Origin: Arthrobacter sp. B6
GTDB lineage: Bacteria > Actinomycetota > Actinomycetes > Actinomycetales > Micrococcaceae
Assembly: GCF_001663775.1 (NCBI RefSeq)
Contig: NZ_KV467168.1
Coordinates: 945,065 to 1,009,064, forward strand
Direction of reading: 5' to 3'
DNA: 64,000 bases
Under the pieces are notes generated by a model, which was not told the origin of the DNA, did not search any database, and saw only the letters and a list, made by a program, of their open reading frames with translations. Positions within the stretch are counted from its first letter, which is position 1; every line of letters starts with the position of its first letter. Below are positions 1-9,329 of this stretch, piece after piece. A program made the translations under genes and the position numbers.

Positions 1-388
1 TCGCGGTGATTACTGTCTCCGTGTAGAGGGTGTCGCCGTGGTACAGCGGGTGCGGAAAGGACACATCGGTCAGGCCCAACTGGGCGATGATGGTGCCCTG
101 GGTCAGCTGCGACACCGACTGCCCCACTACCGTGGATAGCGTAAACATGGAGTTGACCAGCCGCTGGCCAAACGGCTGGCCCGCGCTCCACGCAGCGTCA
201 AGATGCAGGGCCTGGGTGTTCATGGTCAGGGTGGTGAACAGGACGTTGTCCGCTTCCGTCACGGTACGGCCCGGCCTGTGGGCATACAGCACGCCCTCTT
301 CGAGTTCGTCGAAGTACAGGCCACGCTGTTCAATGACGCGCTGTTCACCGATACGCTGTTCACCGGCGTGGGAATTGTCCGCCGTCAT
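1..388 (-). CDS. MaoC family dehydratase (3' end cut by window edge)
   Basis: Read on the minus strand, 129 codons are open from the ATG at 388 to the window edge, so the C-terminus is missing. The hot-dog fold segment carries the short motif GRTVTEADN (about residues 40-48) followed by an N57/H62 pair in the position of the MaoC/hydratase-2 signature, and a later PLYHGDTLY stretch typical of MaoC acyl dehydratases. Such enzymes hydrate 2-enoyl-CoA thioesters. Its ATG overlaps the stop of scoB by four bases (ATGA), so it is co-transcribed and translationally coupled with the CoA-transferase. Within the operon it could supply an enoyl-CoA hydratase step of leucine/isoleucine breakdown; that role is inferred from context. 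Confidence 0.8.
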   Translation of the reverse strand, partial: MTADNSHAGEQRIGEQRVIEQRGLYFDELEEGVLYAHRPGRTVTEADNVLFTTLTMNTQALHLDAAWSAGQPFGQRLVNSMFTLSTVVGQSVSQLTQGTIIAQLGLTDVSFPHPLYHGDTLYTETVITA

Positions 389-1152
389 ACGGTGAGTTCC
401 TGGTCCTCTTCGAAGATTTCAGCTCCTGTGGCCGCAGCCACTTCCTCAGCGGACACATTAGGGGCCAGTTCGCGCAGCACCAGCCGGGATGACCCGCCCT
501 CGGTGACAACGTCGATCACTGCGAGGTCGGTGATGATCCGGTCCACGCAGGCCTTGCCGGTCAGCGGCAGCGAGCACTGCTCCACGATTTTGGGCCGGCC
601 GCTGCGGTCCACGTGCTCCATCATCACAATCACCTTTTTGGCGCCGAATACCAGGTCCATCGCTCCGCCCATGCCCTTGACCATCTTGCCCGGGATCATC
701 CAGTTGGCGAGGTCGCCGTTCTGTGCCACTTCCATGGCGCCAAGCACGGCAACATCGACGTGTCCGCCGCGGATCATGCCGAACGACGTGGACGAATCAA
801 AAAACGCAGCGCCCTTATTGACGGTAACGGTTTCCTTGCCGGCATTGATGAGGTCGGGGTCGACGGCCTCCTCGGTGGGGTACGGCCCCACGCCCAGGAT
901 CCCGTTCTCCGAGTGCAGCACCACTTCCACACCGGCCGGGATGTAGTTCGGGATGAGCGTGGGCATGCCGATCCCGAGGTTGACGTACTGCCCGTTGCTG
1001 AGCTCCCGGGCAACGCGGGCGGCCAGTTCGTTGCGGGTCCATCCCTTGGTCTCCGGGGAGGTGCCGTCCGGATGGCCGACGGCGGCACGCCGGTATTCGG
1101 GGCGGACGGCTTCGGGGCGGGGAGGCGCTCCCTGGGGCCTGTTGGATTCCAT
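385..1152 (-). CDS. scoB: 3-oxoacid CoA-transferase subunit B
   Basis: 255 residues. This is the catalytic subunit that moves CoA between succinate and acetoacetate (or a related 3-oxoacid), forming a glutamyl-CoA thioester. The SENG motif places the catalytic glutamate at E82, and the preceding [10 protein letters not shown] loop and the later [14 protein letters not shown] block are typical of the family. The first 35 or so residues form a Pro/Arg-rich extension before the usual family start near [11 protein letters not shown]; no better start codon is evident, so the extension is either real or the true start is internal. Two bases separate it from scoA, and its stop overlaps the MaoC gene start. 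In this operon it probably handles acetoacetate released at the end of leucine degradation. Confidence 0.9.
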   Translation of the reverse strand: MESNRPQGAPPRPEAVRPEYRRAAVGHPDGTSPETKGWTRNELAARVARELSNGQYVNLGIGMPTLIPNYIPAGVEVVLHSENGILGVGPYPTEEAVDPDLINAGKETVTVNKGAAFFDSSTSFGMIRGGHVDVAVLGAMEVAQNGDLANWMIPGKMVKGMGGAMDLVFGAKKVIVMMEHVDRSGRPKIVEQCSLPLTGKACVDRIITDLAVIDVVTEGGSSRLVLRELAPNVSAEEVAAATGAEIFEEDQELTV

Positions 1153-1154
1153 GG

Positions 1155-1967
1155 CTACGCTCCTGCCTGTTCAGTTGCCGCTTCGGATCCGGCAGCTGCC
1201 CCGGCGGCCGCCGGGGCGGCGAGGGCCACCGTCCGCTTTTCAATCCGCTTCTCGCCGGCCGGAACAACCACCACCCGCTGGACGAAGATCCCGGGGGTGT
1301 GGACGTGCTCCGGATCCAGCTCGCCCGGTTCCACCAGCTCCTCCACCTCGGCGATGGTGATCCGGCCCGCCATGGCACAGAGCGGATTGAAGTTCATGGC
1401 CGTGGCATGGAAGACGAGGTTCCCGTGGCGGTCGCCCTTCCACGCGTGAACCAGGCCAAAGTCGGGAGTCAGCGACTCCTCCAAAACGTAATCGACGCCG
1501 TTGAAGGGGCGGACTTCCTTGGCGGCGGAGGCGATGGCGATGCCGCCGTCGGCGTAGTACTTCTGCGGCAGGCCGCCGTCGGACACCTGCGTGCCCACTC
1601 CCGCCTTGGTGTAAAAGGCGGGGATCCCTGCGCCGCCCGCCCGGAGTTTCTCCGCGAGTGTTCCCTGCGGAGTCAGCACGACTTCCAGTTCACCGGCAAG
1701 GTACTGGCGTGCGAACTCCTTGTTTTCTCCGACGTAGGAACTGATGGTCCGCCGGATCCTGCCATCACGGAGGAGGACGCCCAACCCCCAGTCGTCCACG
1801 CCGCAGTTGTTGCTCACCGTCTCCAGGTCCTTGGTGCCGCGCCGGTGCAGGGCATCGATCAGGGCCACCGGGATTCCGCACAGGCCGAACCCTCCCACCG
1901 CGAGGGAGGCGCCGTCGGGGATGTCCGCTATGGCGTCCTCGGCGCTGGCAACAACCTTGTTAATCAT
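1155..1967 (-). CDS. scoA: 3-oxoacid CoA-transferase subunit A
   Basis: 270 residues. It is the partner subunit of the heteromeric CoA-transferase; the glycine-rich GGFGLCGIP loop at residues 25-33 is the family signature, followed by [12 protein letters not shown] near residue 53. The last 25 or so residues are Ala-rich and low complexity, longer than in most homologues. It lies 20 bases after the acyl-CoA dehydrogenase stop and 2 bases before scoB, so all three read as one transcript. The A-before-B order and the tight spacing match other actinobacterial sco pairs linked to acyl-CoA carboxylase genes. Confidence 0.9.
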   Translation of the reverse strand: MINKVVASAEDAIADIPDGASLAVGGFGLCGIPVALIDALHRRGTKDLETVSNNCGVDDWGLGVLLRDGRIRRTISSYVGENKEFARQYLAGELEVVLTPQGTLAEKLRAGGAGIPAFYTKAGVGTQVSDGGLPQKYYADGGIAIASAAKEVRPFNGVDYVLEESLTPDFGLVHAWKGDRHGNLVFHATAMNFNPLCAMAGRITIAEVEELVEPGELDPEHVHTPGIFVQRVVVVPAGEKRIEKRTVALAAPAAAGAAAGSEAATEQAGA

Positions 1968-1987
1968 CAGTGACCCTCTCCGGCCGG

Positions 1988-3163
1988 CTACAGTCCGAGT
2001 TCGCGGGCGATCAGCATCAGCTGGACCTCCGTGGTGCCCTCCCCCACTTCAAGGATCTTGGAGTCGCGGTAGTGGCGCGCCACGGTGAATTCGTTGATGA
2101 AGCCATAGCCGCCGAATACCTGGGTGGCATCCCGCGCGTTGTCCATGGCTGCCTCGCCTGCGACCATCTTAGCGATGGCCGCCTGCGTCTTGAATGGCTT
2201 GCCGGCGAGCATCCGTGCGGCGGCGTCGTAGTAGGCCAGGCGTGCAGTATGCGCACGGGCCTGCATACGGGCGATCTTGAACGCGATGGCCTGGTGCTTG
2301 CCGATGTTATGGCCGAACGCGGTGCGTTCCTTCGCGTACTTCACCGACAAATCCACACAGCCCTGGGCCGCTCCCGTCGCCAGGGCGGCGATGGCGATGC
2401 GGCCCTCGTCCAGGATGGAGAGGAAGTTTGCATAGCCCCGCCCCTCTTCGCCGAGCAGGTTTTCCTCCGGCACACGGACGTCCTTCAGCGTGAGGGGATG
2501 CGTGTCAGAGGCGTTCCAGCCCACCTTGTTGTAGGCCCGTTCCGCTGTGAACCCGGGCGTGTTGGTGGGCACCAGGATGGTGGAGATCTCTTTCCTGATG
2601 CTCCCGTCGTTGCGTTCCTGCTGGCCCGTCACCGCGGTGACCGTGACCAGGCGCGTGATGTCCGTGCCGGAGTTGGTGATGAACTCCTTGTTGCCGTTGA
2701 TGACCCACATGTTCTTGTCTCCGACACGCTCCCGGCGTGCGTGGGTCTTGGTGCCACCGGCGTCAGAGCCGGCCTCCGGCTCCGTGAGTCCGAAGCCTGC
2801 GAGCGCCTCGCCCGAGGCCAGCATCGGCAGCCATTCCTCCTTCTGCGCCTCGGTGCCGAACCGGTAAATGGGCATGGCGCCCAACGAGACGCCTGCTTCC
2901 AGCGTGATGGCCACTGACTGGTCCACCCGGCCCAACTGCTCGAGGGCGAGCGCCAGGGCGAAGTAGTCCCCGCCCATCCCGCCGTACTCCTCCGGGAAGG
3001 GCAGCCCGAACAGGCCCATGTCCGCCATCTGGGACACCACCTCGTAGGGGAAGGTGTGGGCTTCGTCGTGCTTGGCGGACACAGGGGCCACCACGTTGTC
3101 CGCGAAGTTCCGTACGGTGTTGCTGAGGTCCTGGTATTCCTCGCTGAGTTCAAAATCCGGCAT
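1988..3163 (-). CDS. Acyl-CoA dehydrogenase (short/branched-chain type)
   Basis: 391 residues, the normal length for a FAD-dependent acyl-CoA dehydrogenase that makes a 2,3 double bond and passes electrons to ETF. The FAD-binding block FGLTEPEAGSDA and the C-terminal QVFGGYGF are clear. The segment EVGEGTTEVQ puts a glutamate (E375) at the catalytic-base position used by SCAD/MCAD enzymes. Isovaleryl-CoA dehydrogenases usually have EIGAGT there and use a different glutamate. By operon context (carboxylase, CoA-transferase, adjacent bkd genes) the substrate is probably a branched short-chain acyl-CoA, as proposed for mycobacterial FadE19, but the name isovaleryl-CoA dehydrogenase is not supported by the residue pattern. 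Only 2 bases separate it from the carboxylase alpha gene. Confidence 0.88.
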   Translation of the reverse strand: MPDFELSEEYQDLSNTVRNFADNVVAPVSAKHDEAHTFPYEVVSQMADMGLFGLPFPEEYGGMGGDYFALALALEQLGRVDQSVAITLEAGVSLGAMPIYRFGTEAQKEEWLPMLASGEALAGFGLTEPEAGSDAGGTKTHARRERVGDKNMWVINGNKEFITNSGTDITRLVTVTAVTGQQERNDGSIRKEISTILVPTNTPGFTAERAYNKVGWNASDTHPLTLKDVRVPEENLLGEEGRGYANFLSILDEGRIAIAALATGAAQGCVDLSVKYAKERTAFGHNIGKHQAIAFKIARMQARAHTARLAYYDAAARMLAGKPFKTQAAIAKMVAGEAAMDNARDATQVFGGYGFINEFTVARHYRDSKILEVGEGTTEVQLMLIARELGL

Positions 3164-3165
3164 GG

Positions 3166-5394
3166 CTAGGCTCCCTCGCCTCGGTTGGGTGGGTCTTGGA
3201 TGGTGTGGGCCTCGGCGTGGATGGTGGCCAGCACCTGGTCCGCCTTGACGGGCTGACCGGCCGTGACGCTGATGTGGACCGTGCCTGCCACCTCCGCCAG
3301 CAGCTGGTGCTCCATCTTCATGGCTTCCACGGAGAGGAGCAGCTGGCCCGCTTCTACGGTGTCGCCGTTGCTGACGGCCACGGACACCACCGTGCCTGGC
3401 ATGGGCGAGCGGACCTGGGGGTCAGCTGCGCCTACTTCACGCTGGATGGCGGCGAGGACCCGGGCGAGCTTCGACTCCCGCGTCAGCACGTCAAGCCGGC
3501 AGGACCAGCCGCCGTTTCCCAGGAAGAGTTCCGTGGGCCATGCGGGCGTCGGGTTGTCCCACGTGGGCGTCACCGGACCGCGGTAAACCGGCGCGAACGA
3601 ATAGCCTCCGGCCTCCCCGTTGAGAGTCAGCACGGCGTCCCGCCGGGAGCGGAACTGAAGTGACGCGCTGCGCTCCGGCCCGTTGTTCACGGTCACCATG
3701 ACGGGCCCATCAAGAACCCTGCCGCCGGACACGCGGACAGTTGCGATGCCGCCGTCGGGCGTTCCCAGGCTGATGGGCCGCGGCGACGGCGCTCCCAGCC
3801 GCCAGCCGTTGCGGGCCTGCCACGGACCCGACGGCGTTTCCGCCGCGTCCTGTTCTTCCCTCGACAAGGCATACAGGGCTGCGGCCACCAGCTCTGCGTC
3901 CTCCACGTGCCGGAATGCGAAGCCCGGCAGTTTCCGCTCGATCAGGCCGGTGTCCAGGCGTCCGGCCCGGACATCGGCGTCGTTGATGAGCAGCCGCAGG
4001 TACTCAACGTTGGTGTCCAGGCCAAGGGCGGTGTACCCGGCGAGCGCTTCATCCAGGGTGTCCAGGGCAGCGGTGCGGTCCTCGCCCCACGCGATGACCT
4101 TGGACATCATGGGGTCGTAGTTCGAAGAGAGCTCCAGTCCCTCGCGCAGGGACGAATCAACGCGGACGCGGCCACCCCCGGCAGGCACCTCACTGCGGGA
4201 CGGTGCGCCTGGCCGTTGCGCGGGCCCGGGAAGCTCGTCAAGCAGGAGGACGGTTCCTGTGGAGGGCAGGAAGTTCCGCTCCGGAATTTCCGCGTAGACG
4301 CGGGCTTCGACGGCGTGGCCATGGAGTTCGACGTCGGCCTGCCGGAGGGTCAGTTCCTCGCCGGCGGCGATGCGCACCTGCCATTCGACCAGGTCGGCGC
4401 CGGTGACCATTTCGGTGACCGGGTGCTCCACCTGGAGCCGCGTGTTCATCTCCATAAAGAAGAACTCGTCCGGGGCGTCGTCGGAGACGAGGAATTCCAC
4501 CGTTCCCGCGCCGCTGTAGTGGACGCTCCTGGCCGCCTGGCAGGCAGCTTCGCCGATCCGCGACCGGGTGGCTCCGCCGTCGTTCAATGAATTTAGCAAC
4601 GGCGACGGCGCTTCCTCGATCACCTTCTGGTGGCGGCGCTGCAGCGAGCACTCACGCTCGCCCAGGTGGATCACGTTGCCGTGGTTGTCAGCCAGGACCT
4701 GGACCTCAATGTGCCGGGGGGCGCGCACCAGCCGCTCCAGGAAGAGTGTGTCGTCGCCGAAGGCGCTGGCCGCGACACGGCGCGCCGTTGCCAGGGTGGG
4801 CCCAAGCTCCCCGGCCCGCTCCACCACGTGCATGCCCTTCCCTCCGCCGCCGGCGGAAGGCTTGATGAGCAGCGGGAATCCGACGGCGTCCGCGGCCTCG
4901 ATGAGCTGCGCGTCCGTCATGCCCGGCTCGGCAATGCCGGGCACCACGGGAACGCCGTAGCCCGCCACGTGGTTCTTGGACCGGATTTTGTCCCCCATGA
5001 TGTTCAGCGACTCGACGCCAGGACCGATGAAGGTGATGCCGGCCGCTTCGAGCGCGCGGGCAAAGTCCACGTTTTCGCTGAGGAAGCCGTACCCGGGGTG
5101 GACGGCCTCTGCACCCGTGTCGCGGCAGGCCTGGACGATCGCTTCGATGCTCAGGTAGCTCTCGGCCGCCGGGGCCGGGCCGATCCGTACGGCACGGTCC
5201 GCCTCGCTCACGTGCCGGGCCCCGGCGTCGGCATCGCTGTAGACGGCCACGGAACGGATACCCAGGGCCCGCAGGGTGCGGATCACACGGCAGGCGATCT
5301 CCCCGCGGTTGGCGACCAGGACGGTACCGAAGAGGGCCTTCCCGGGACCCGTTGTGGTGATCGGTGAAGGCGCAGTCGGCGAAGGAAAAGTCAT
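3166..5394 (-). CDS. Biotin-dependent acyl-CoA carboxylase alpha subunit (biotin carboxylase + BCCP)
   Basis: 742 residues from the ATG at 5394. The frame stays open to 5460, but that would run back into the upstream beta-subunit gene, so the start 7 bases after its stop is preferred. Domains in order: biotin carboxylase N-domain (LVANRGEIACRVIRT), ATP-grasp with the glycine loop GGGGKGMHVV, carboxylase C-domain, linker, then a biotinyl domain with the AMKM motif whose lysine (K693) would carry biotin. It carboxylates biotin with ATP and bicarbonate for transfer by the beta subunit. The gene set points to methylcrotonyl-CoA carboxylase of leucine catabolism, similar to mycobacterial AccA1; acetyl- or propionyl-CoA activity cannot be excluded. 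Confidence 0.9.
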   Translation of the reverse strand: MTFPSPTAPSPITTTGPGKALFGTVLVANRGEIACRVIRTLRALGIRSVAVYSDADAGARHVSEADRAVRIGPAPAAESYLSIEAIVQACRDTGAEAVHPGYGFLSENVDFARALEAAGITFIGPGVESLNIMGDKIRSKNHVAGYGVPVVPGIAEPGMTDAQLIEAADAVGFPLLIKPSAGGGGKGMHVVERAGELGPTLATARRVAASAFGDDTLFLERLVRAPRHIEVQVLADNHGNVIHLGERECSLQRRHQKVIEEAPSPLLNSLNDGGATRSRIGEAACQAARSVHYSGAGTVEFLVSDDAPDEFFFMEMNTRLQVEHPVTEMVTGADLVEWQVRIAAGEELTLRQADVELHGHAVEARVYAEIPERNFLPSTGTVLLLDELPGPAQRPGAPSRSEVPAGGGRVRVDSSLREGLELSSNYDPMMSKVIAWGEDRTAALDTLDEALAGYTALGLDTNVEYLRLLINDADVRAGRLDTGLIERKLPGFAFRHVEDAELVAAALYALSREEQDAAETPSGPWQARNGWRLGAPSPRPISLGTPDGGIATVRVSGGRVLDGPVMVTVNNGPERSASLQFRSRRDAVLTLNGEAGGYSFAPVYRGPVTPTWDNPTPAWPTELFLGNGGWSCRLDVLTRESKLARVLAAIQREVGAADPQVRSPMPGTVVSVAVSNGDTVEAGQLLLSVEAMKMEHQLLAEVAGTVHISVTAGQPVKADQVLATIHAEAHTIQDPPNRGEGA

Positions 5395-5401
5395 TGCTGG
5401 C

Positions 5402-7009
5402 TCACATCCGGAAAAGGCCGAAGGAGGTCTCCGGCAGTGGGGTGCGGGAGACGACGTCAAGCGCCAGTCCCAGGACGGTGCGGGTGTCCGCGGGATCGAT
5501 CACGCCGTCATCCCAGAGGCGGGCCGTGGAGTAGTAGGGGCTTCCCTGGTCCTCGTACTGCTGCCTGATGGGGGCCTTGAACGCTTCCTCGTCCTCGGCG
5601 GACCAATCCTCGCCGCGGGCTTCGTACTGGTCCCGCTTCACGGTGGCAAGCACGCTGGACGCCTGGTTTCCGCCCATGACGGAGATCCGGCTGGCCGGCC
5701 ACATCCAGAGGAAACGCGGCGAGTAGGCACGGCCGCACATGGAGTAGTTTCCCGCACCGAAGGACCCGCCGATGACGACCGTCAGCTTCGGCACCCGGGC
5801 TGTTGCTACCGCCGTGACCATCTTCGCGCCGTTCTTGGCGATGCCGCCCTGCTCCGAGTCCTTGCCTACCATGAACCCGGAAATGTTCTGGAGGAAGACC
5901 AGGGGAATTCCGCGCTGGTCGCACAGTTCGATGAAGTGTGCGCCCTTGAGCGAGGACTCGCTGAAAAGCACGCCATTGTTGGCCACGATCCCCACAGGAT
6001 GCCCGTGCAGCCTGGCGAAGCCGGTGACCAGCGTGGCGCCGTATTCCTTCTTGAACTCGTGGAACCGGCTGCCGTCAACGAGGCGGGCTATCACCTCGCG
6101 GACGTCGTACTGCGCGTTGACGTCCGTGGGGACCGCACCATAGAGCCCGGCGGGGTCGGCAACAGGTTCGACGGCGGCGTCCACGTCCCACGCGGGGGCG
6201 GCCGGCTTCGGCAGCGTGGCCACGATGTCGCGGATGATCTGCAGGGCGTGTTCATCGTTCTCAGCCAGATGGTCGGTGACGCCCGAAATCCTCGAGTGGA
6301 CCTCGCCGCCGCCCAGCTCCTCCGCGGTGACGATTTCGCCGATGGCGGCCTTCACCAGTGGCGGACCGCCCAGGAAGATGGTGCCCTGGTTCCGGACGAT
6401 CACGGTTTCATCGCTCATGGCCGGGACGTAGGCGCCGCCGGCGGTGCAGGAGCCCATGACGGACGAGATCTGCGGGATTTTGGCCGCGGACAGCCTGGCC
6501 TGGTTGTAGAAGATCCGGCCGAAGTGCTCCCTGTCCGGGAAGACCTCGTCCTGCTTCGGCAGGAATGCTCCGCCCGAGTCCACCAGGTAGATGCAGGGCA
6601 GCCGGTTCTCGAGCGCGATTTCCTGGGCCCGAAGATGCTTCTTCACGGTCATCGGGTAGTACGTGCCTCCCTTGACGGTGGCATCGTTGGAGATCACCAG
6701 GACCTGGCGGCCATGGACCAGGCCGATCCCGGCGATGACCCCGGCGCCGGGCGACTCATCGTTGTACATCCCGTTGGCCGCCAACGGCGCTATTTCCAGG
6801 AACGGGCTGCCGTCATCCAGGAGCTGGTCGATGCGTTCGCGTGGGAGGAGCTTGCCCCGGGCCACGTGGCGTTCCCGTGACTTTTCCGGTCCGCCCAGTG
6901 CAGCTTCAGCAAGCCTGGAACGAAGCTCCGCGGCGAGCGCGAGCTGTGCCTGTTTGTTGGCCGCAAAGGCATCGCTCCCGGCGTCAAGCCGGCTGGCGAG
7001 GGTCTCCAT
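5402..7009 (-). CDS. Acyl-CoA carboxylase beta subunit (carboxyltransferase; methylcrotonyl-CoA type)
   Basis: 535 residues from the ATG at 7009 (METLASRLD, the usual family N-terminus); the frame is open to 7078, which would add 23 residues without family support. The N- and C-carboxyltransferase halves are clear: [13 protein letters not shown] and [12 protein letters not shown] in the N half, then [25 protein letters not shown] and [11 protein letters not shown] in the C half. The [10 protein letters not shown] and FLWMWP wording is characteristic of methylcrotonyl-CoA carboxylases rather than propionyl-CoA carboxylases. It transfers the carboxyl group from biotin to the acyl-CoA. It is the first gene of the minus-strand operon, and a divergent TetR gene lies about 155 bases upstream. 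Confidence 0.9.
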   Translation of the reverse strand: METLASRLDAGSDAFAANKQAQLALAAELRSRLAEAALGGPEKSRERHVARGKLLPRERIDQLLDDGSPFLEIAPLAANGMYNDESPGAGVIAGIGLVHGRQVLVISNDATVKGGTYYPMTVKKHLRAQEIALENRLPCIYLVDSGGAFLPKQDEVFPDREHFGRIFYNQARLSAAKIPQISSVMGSCTAGGAYVPAMSDETVIVRNQGTIFLGGPPLVKAAIGEIVTAEELGGGEVHSRISGVTDHLAENDEHALQIIRDIVATLPKPAAPAWDVDAAVEPVADPAGLYGAVPTDVNAQYDVREVIARLVDGSRFHEFKKEYGATLVTGFARLHGHPVGIVANNGVLFSESSLKGAHFIELCDQRGIPLVFLQNISGFMVGKDSEQGGIAKNGAKMVTAVATARVPKLTVVIGGSFGAGNYSMCGRAYSPRFLWMWPASRISVMGGNQASSVLATVKRDQYEARGEDWSAEDEEAFKAPIRQQYEDQGSPYYSTARLWDDGVIDPADTRTVLGLALDVVSRTPLPETSFGLFRM

Positions 7010-7108
7010 CGACTGGTCTGTTCCTGTTCTGGTAAGTGACACCTTGCGAGAACCACAATGGTCAACTCGGTTAGTCATCTGTAACTGAGATTAGGCTAGC
7101 CCCTATTA

Positions 7109-7128
7109 ACTGTGATGTCCAACACAGT
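7109..7128. promoter_or_regulatory. Inverted repeat ACTGTG-N8-CACAGT; Crp/GlxR-like or TetR operator
   Basis: The region between the divergent carboxylase operon and the TetR gene holds a perfect 6-base inverted repeat with an 8-base spacer. Read as TGTGA-N6-ACACA (7111-7126) it matches the Crp/GlxR consensus TGTGA-N6-TCACA at all but one arm base. It could equally be the operator of the adjacent TetR protein. The assignment is by consensus only. Confidence 0.45.
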
Positions 7129-7165
7129 GCGGCGTTGTTAGAATTTTCTGGTCCTAGGAGGAAAT

Positions 7166-7885
7166 GTGCCCACTACCCGGCCAGCGCAGCCAGCCCGGAA
7201 CGCCCCGTCCACCCCATCCGTTCCAGCGTCCAACGGCCCTGCCGCACTCAAGGGAAGTCCCGCAGCGCAGGCTGCTCCAGGAACCCAGCGCAGCCAGGCC
7301 AAGGAGCTGCGGCGCCAGGCGCTGCTGACCGCTGCCGCCTCGCTGTTCGCCTTAAACGGGTTCAACCGCGTGTCCCTGGAGGACCTTGGCGCCGCGGCAG
7401 GAGTCAGCGGTCCGGCCGTCTACCGCCATTTCCGGGGCAAACAGGCCGTACTGGGCGATCTGCTGGTCACCGTCAGCCGGGAACTGCTGAAGGGTGGACT
7501 GAGGGTCGTCGCCGAAACCACGGATCCGCTCGCGGCGCTCCGGCGGCTGGTCGCCTTCCAGGTGGATTTCGCCTTGGGCAAGCCCGATGTGATCCGGGTG
7601 CAGGACCGGGACTTCAGCAACCTCACCGACAAGGACCAGTCCGAGGTGCGCACGCTGCAGCGAAACTACGTGGAACTGTGGGTGGACGTCCTCGCCCGGC
7701 TCCACCCCGCCACGGACGCCGCCGAACTGCGGATGCGGGCCCATGCGACATTTGGCCTGATCAATTCCACCCCGCACTCGGTGCGCAGCCATGGCCGCAA
7801 GATCGCGGTCAGGTCCGCCCGACCCCTGCTGGAGAGCATGGCGCTGGCCGCCCTGACCGTGGACGTCTCCCAGGCTTCCCCTTAG
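7166..7885 (+). CDS. TetR family transcriptional regulator
   Basis: 239 residues, GTG start preceded by AGGAGG four bases away (7156-7161); an ATG two bases earlier is out of frame. Residues 1-45 are Ala/Pro/Ser-rich and probably disordered. A TetR helix-turn-helix spans about 69-92 (SLEDLGAAAGVSGPAVYRHF), and the rest is the helical ligand-binding core, as in regulators of acyl-CoA metabolism. It is divergent from the carboxylase/dehydrogenase operon, so it most likely represses that operon and itself and senses an acyl-CoA intermediate. That role is inferred from gene position. The gene converges on the bkd operon end across a long palindrome. Confidence 0.85.
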   Translation: MPTTRPAQPARNAPSTPSVPASNGPAALKGSPAAQAAPGTQRSQAKELRRQALLTAAASLFALNGFNRVSLEDLGAAAGVSGPAVYRHFRGKQAVLGDLLVTVSRELLKGGLRVVAETTDPLAALRRLVAFQVDFALGKPDVIRVQDRDFSNLTDKDQSEVRTLQRNYVELWVDVLARLHPATDAAELRMRAHATFGLINSTPHSVRSHGRKIAVRSARPLLESMALAALTVDVSQASP

Positions 7886-7890
7886 GACTG

Positions 7891-7953
7891 GAGTTTTTGT
7901 CCAGATACGGAGGGATAGACCGTCCCTAAGTCTCCGTATCTGGACAAAAACTC
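7891..7953. repeat. Long perfect palindrome between convergent genes
   Basis: Two 22-base arms (7891-7912 and 7932-7953) are exact reverse complements, beginning GAGTTTTTGTCC and ending GGACAAAAACTC. The 19-base centre contains a further AGGGA/TCCCT pair. It fills the gap between the convergent TetR and bkdC genes. The T-rich outer ends would let it act as a bidirectional terminator, but the stem is much longer than a typical terminator and resembles a mobile or REP-like intergenic palindrome. It is unrelated in sequence to the palindrome family at 42.8, 62.65 and 63.45 kb. Confidence 0.9.
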
Positions 7954-7958
7954 ACGGG

Positions 7959-9329
7959 TTAGACCATCGTCAGCACCATGCCGGGATCGGCCAGGACCGC
8001 GCCGACGTCGGCCAGGAAGCGCGAGCCCTGCTCTCCGTCCACCAGGCGGTGGTCAAAGGACAGGCTCAGCGTCATGACCTGGCGCAGGGCCACCTCCCCC
8101 TGGTGCTCCCACGGCATGTTCCGGACAGCCCCCACGGCCAGGATGGCCGCTTCGCCGCGGTTCAGGATCGGCGTTCCGGCGTCGATGCCGAAGACCCCGA
8201 TGTTGGTGATGGAGATGGTTCCGCCGGACAACTCGGACGGCGTGGTCTTTCCCGCGCGGGCCGACTCCGCCAGCGCTGCCAGGGCTTCGGCCAGGCCGGT
8301 GAGCGACAGGGTGTCCGCATCCTTGATGTTGGGCACGGTGAGGCCGCGCGGTGTTGCTGCTGCGATGCCCAGGTTGACGTAGTTGAACTGGACAATCTCC
8401 TGGCTGGCTTCGTCCCAGCGGGAGTTCAGGGACGGGTTCCGCCGCAGCGCAATCAGCACGGCCTTGGCCACGATGGTCAGCGGCGTGAGCTTATACCCGG
8501 CAAAAGCCCGGTTGGCCTTCAGCCTGGCGAGGAGGTCCATGGTGGGTGTGACGTCCACCGTGAGGAACTCCGTCACGTGCGGGGCGGTGAATGCGCTGGC
8601 CACCATGGCGGCTGCCGTGAACTTGCGGACCCCCTTGATGGGGGTGCGGGTCTCGCGCTCCGGCTGGCCGCCCCCGGACGGTTCGTCCTGGCGGCCATCA
8701 GGCACGGCCGACAGGTGGTGCGCAGCCGCCGGAAGGTCGCCGCCTCCCACGAAGTTGCGCACATCGTCGCGGCTGATGAGGCCTCCGGGGCCGGTTCCGG
8801 CAACGTCGGCCAGGTCCACCCCGAGGTCCTTGGCGAGTTTCCGCACGGGCGGGGTGGAGCGGGGGCGCTCGGCGGGCCTGGTGCCGGCGTCGGGTGTCTT
8901 TCTCCCCAACCGCTCCCCAGGCTCAACCACCGTCAGGTTGCGTGCCCGCCGGCTCGGGTGGCCGGAACTTTCGACGACGGCGCCGTACCCCACGAGGTTC
9001 GGTTCCCTCTTTCCGGCGACCGCCTTGGTCGTGGCAGCCACGGTTGGCTGATCCGCAGCAGGTGCCGTTGCGCCGTCGTCCGGTACCTCGAAGGTGACGA
9101 TCGGCTTGCCAACCTCGACGACTGTGCCGGGCTGCTCGTGAAGTTCCTTGATGACCCCGGCGAATGGTGACGGGAGCTCCACCACGGCCTTGGCGGTTTC
9201 CACCTCGGCAATGACCTGGTTGAGGCTGACGGTGTCCCCCACCCCGACCTTCCAGCTGAGGATTTCGGACTCGGTCAGGCCTTCGCCAAGGTCCGGTAAC
9301 CTGAATTCCCTGATCATGGTGGCGCTCAT
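7959..9329 (-). CDS. bkdC: Branched-chain 2-oxoacid dehydrogenase E2 (dihydrolipoamide acyltransferase)
   Basis: 456 residues. A single lipoyl domain (about 7-82) carries the lipoylated lysine K47 in EVETAKAVVEL; an Ala/Pro linker leads to the E3/E1-binding domain (about 161-193, with GTGPGGLISRDDV), then the catalytic acyltransferase domain ending in SFDHRLVDGEQG with catalytic H427. It passes the acyl group from E1 to CoA, giving isovaleryl-, isobutyryl- or 2-methylbutyryl-CoA. Its ATG overlaps the E1 beta stop by four bases. No E3 (lipoamide dehydrogenase) gene is in the window, so E3 is presumably shared from elsewhere. Linkage to the leucine-type operon supports a branched-chain rather than pyruvate substrate. 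Confidence 0.9.
   Translation of the reverse strand: MSATMIREFRLPDLGEGLTESEILSWKVGVGDTVSLNQVIAEVETAKAVVELPSPFAGVIKELHEQPGTVVEVGKPIVTFEVPDDGATAPAADQPTVAATTKAVAGKREPNLVGYGAVVESSGHPSRRARNLTVVEPGERLGRKTPDAGTRPAERPRSTPPVRKLAKDLGVDLADVAGTGPGGLISRDDVRNFVGGGDLPAAAHHLSAVPDGRQDEPSGGGQPERETRTPIKGVRKFTAAAMVASAFTAPHVTEFLTVDVTPTMDLLARLKANRAFAGYKLTPLTIVAKAVLIALRRNPSLNSRWDEASQEIVQFNYVNLGIAAATPRGLTVPNIKDADTLSLTGLAEALAALAESARAGKTTPSELSGGTISITNIGVFGIDAGTPILNRGEAAILAVGAVRNMPWEHQGEVALRQVMTLSLSFDHRLVDGEQGSRFLADVGAVLADPGMVLTMV

Noticed and set aside
5276..6880. Long plus-strand open frame of 534 codons across the carboxylase genes
   Set aside because: Shadow of third-position G/C bias; the minus strand carries canonical carboxylase motifs throughout.
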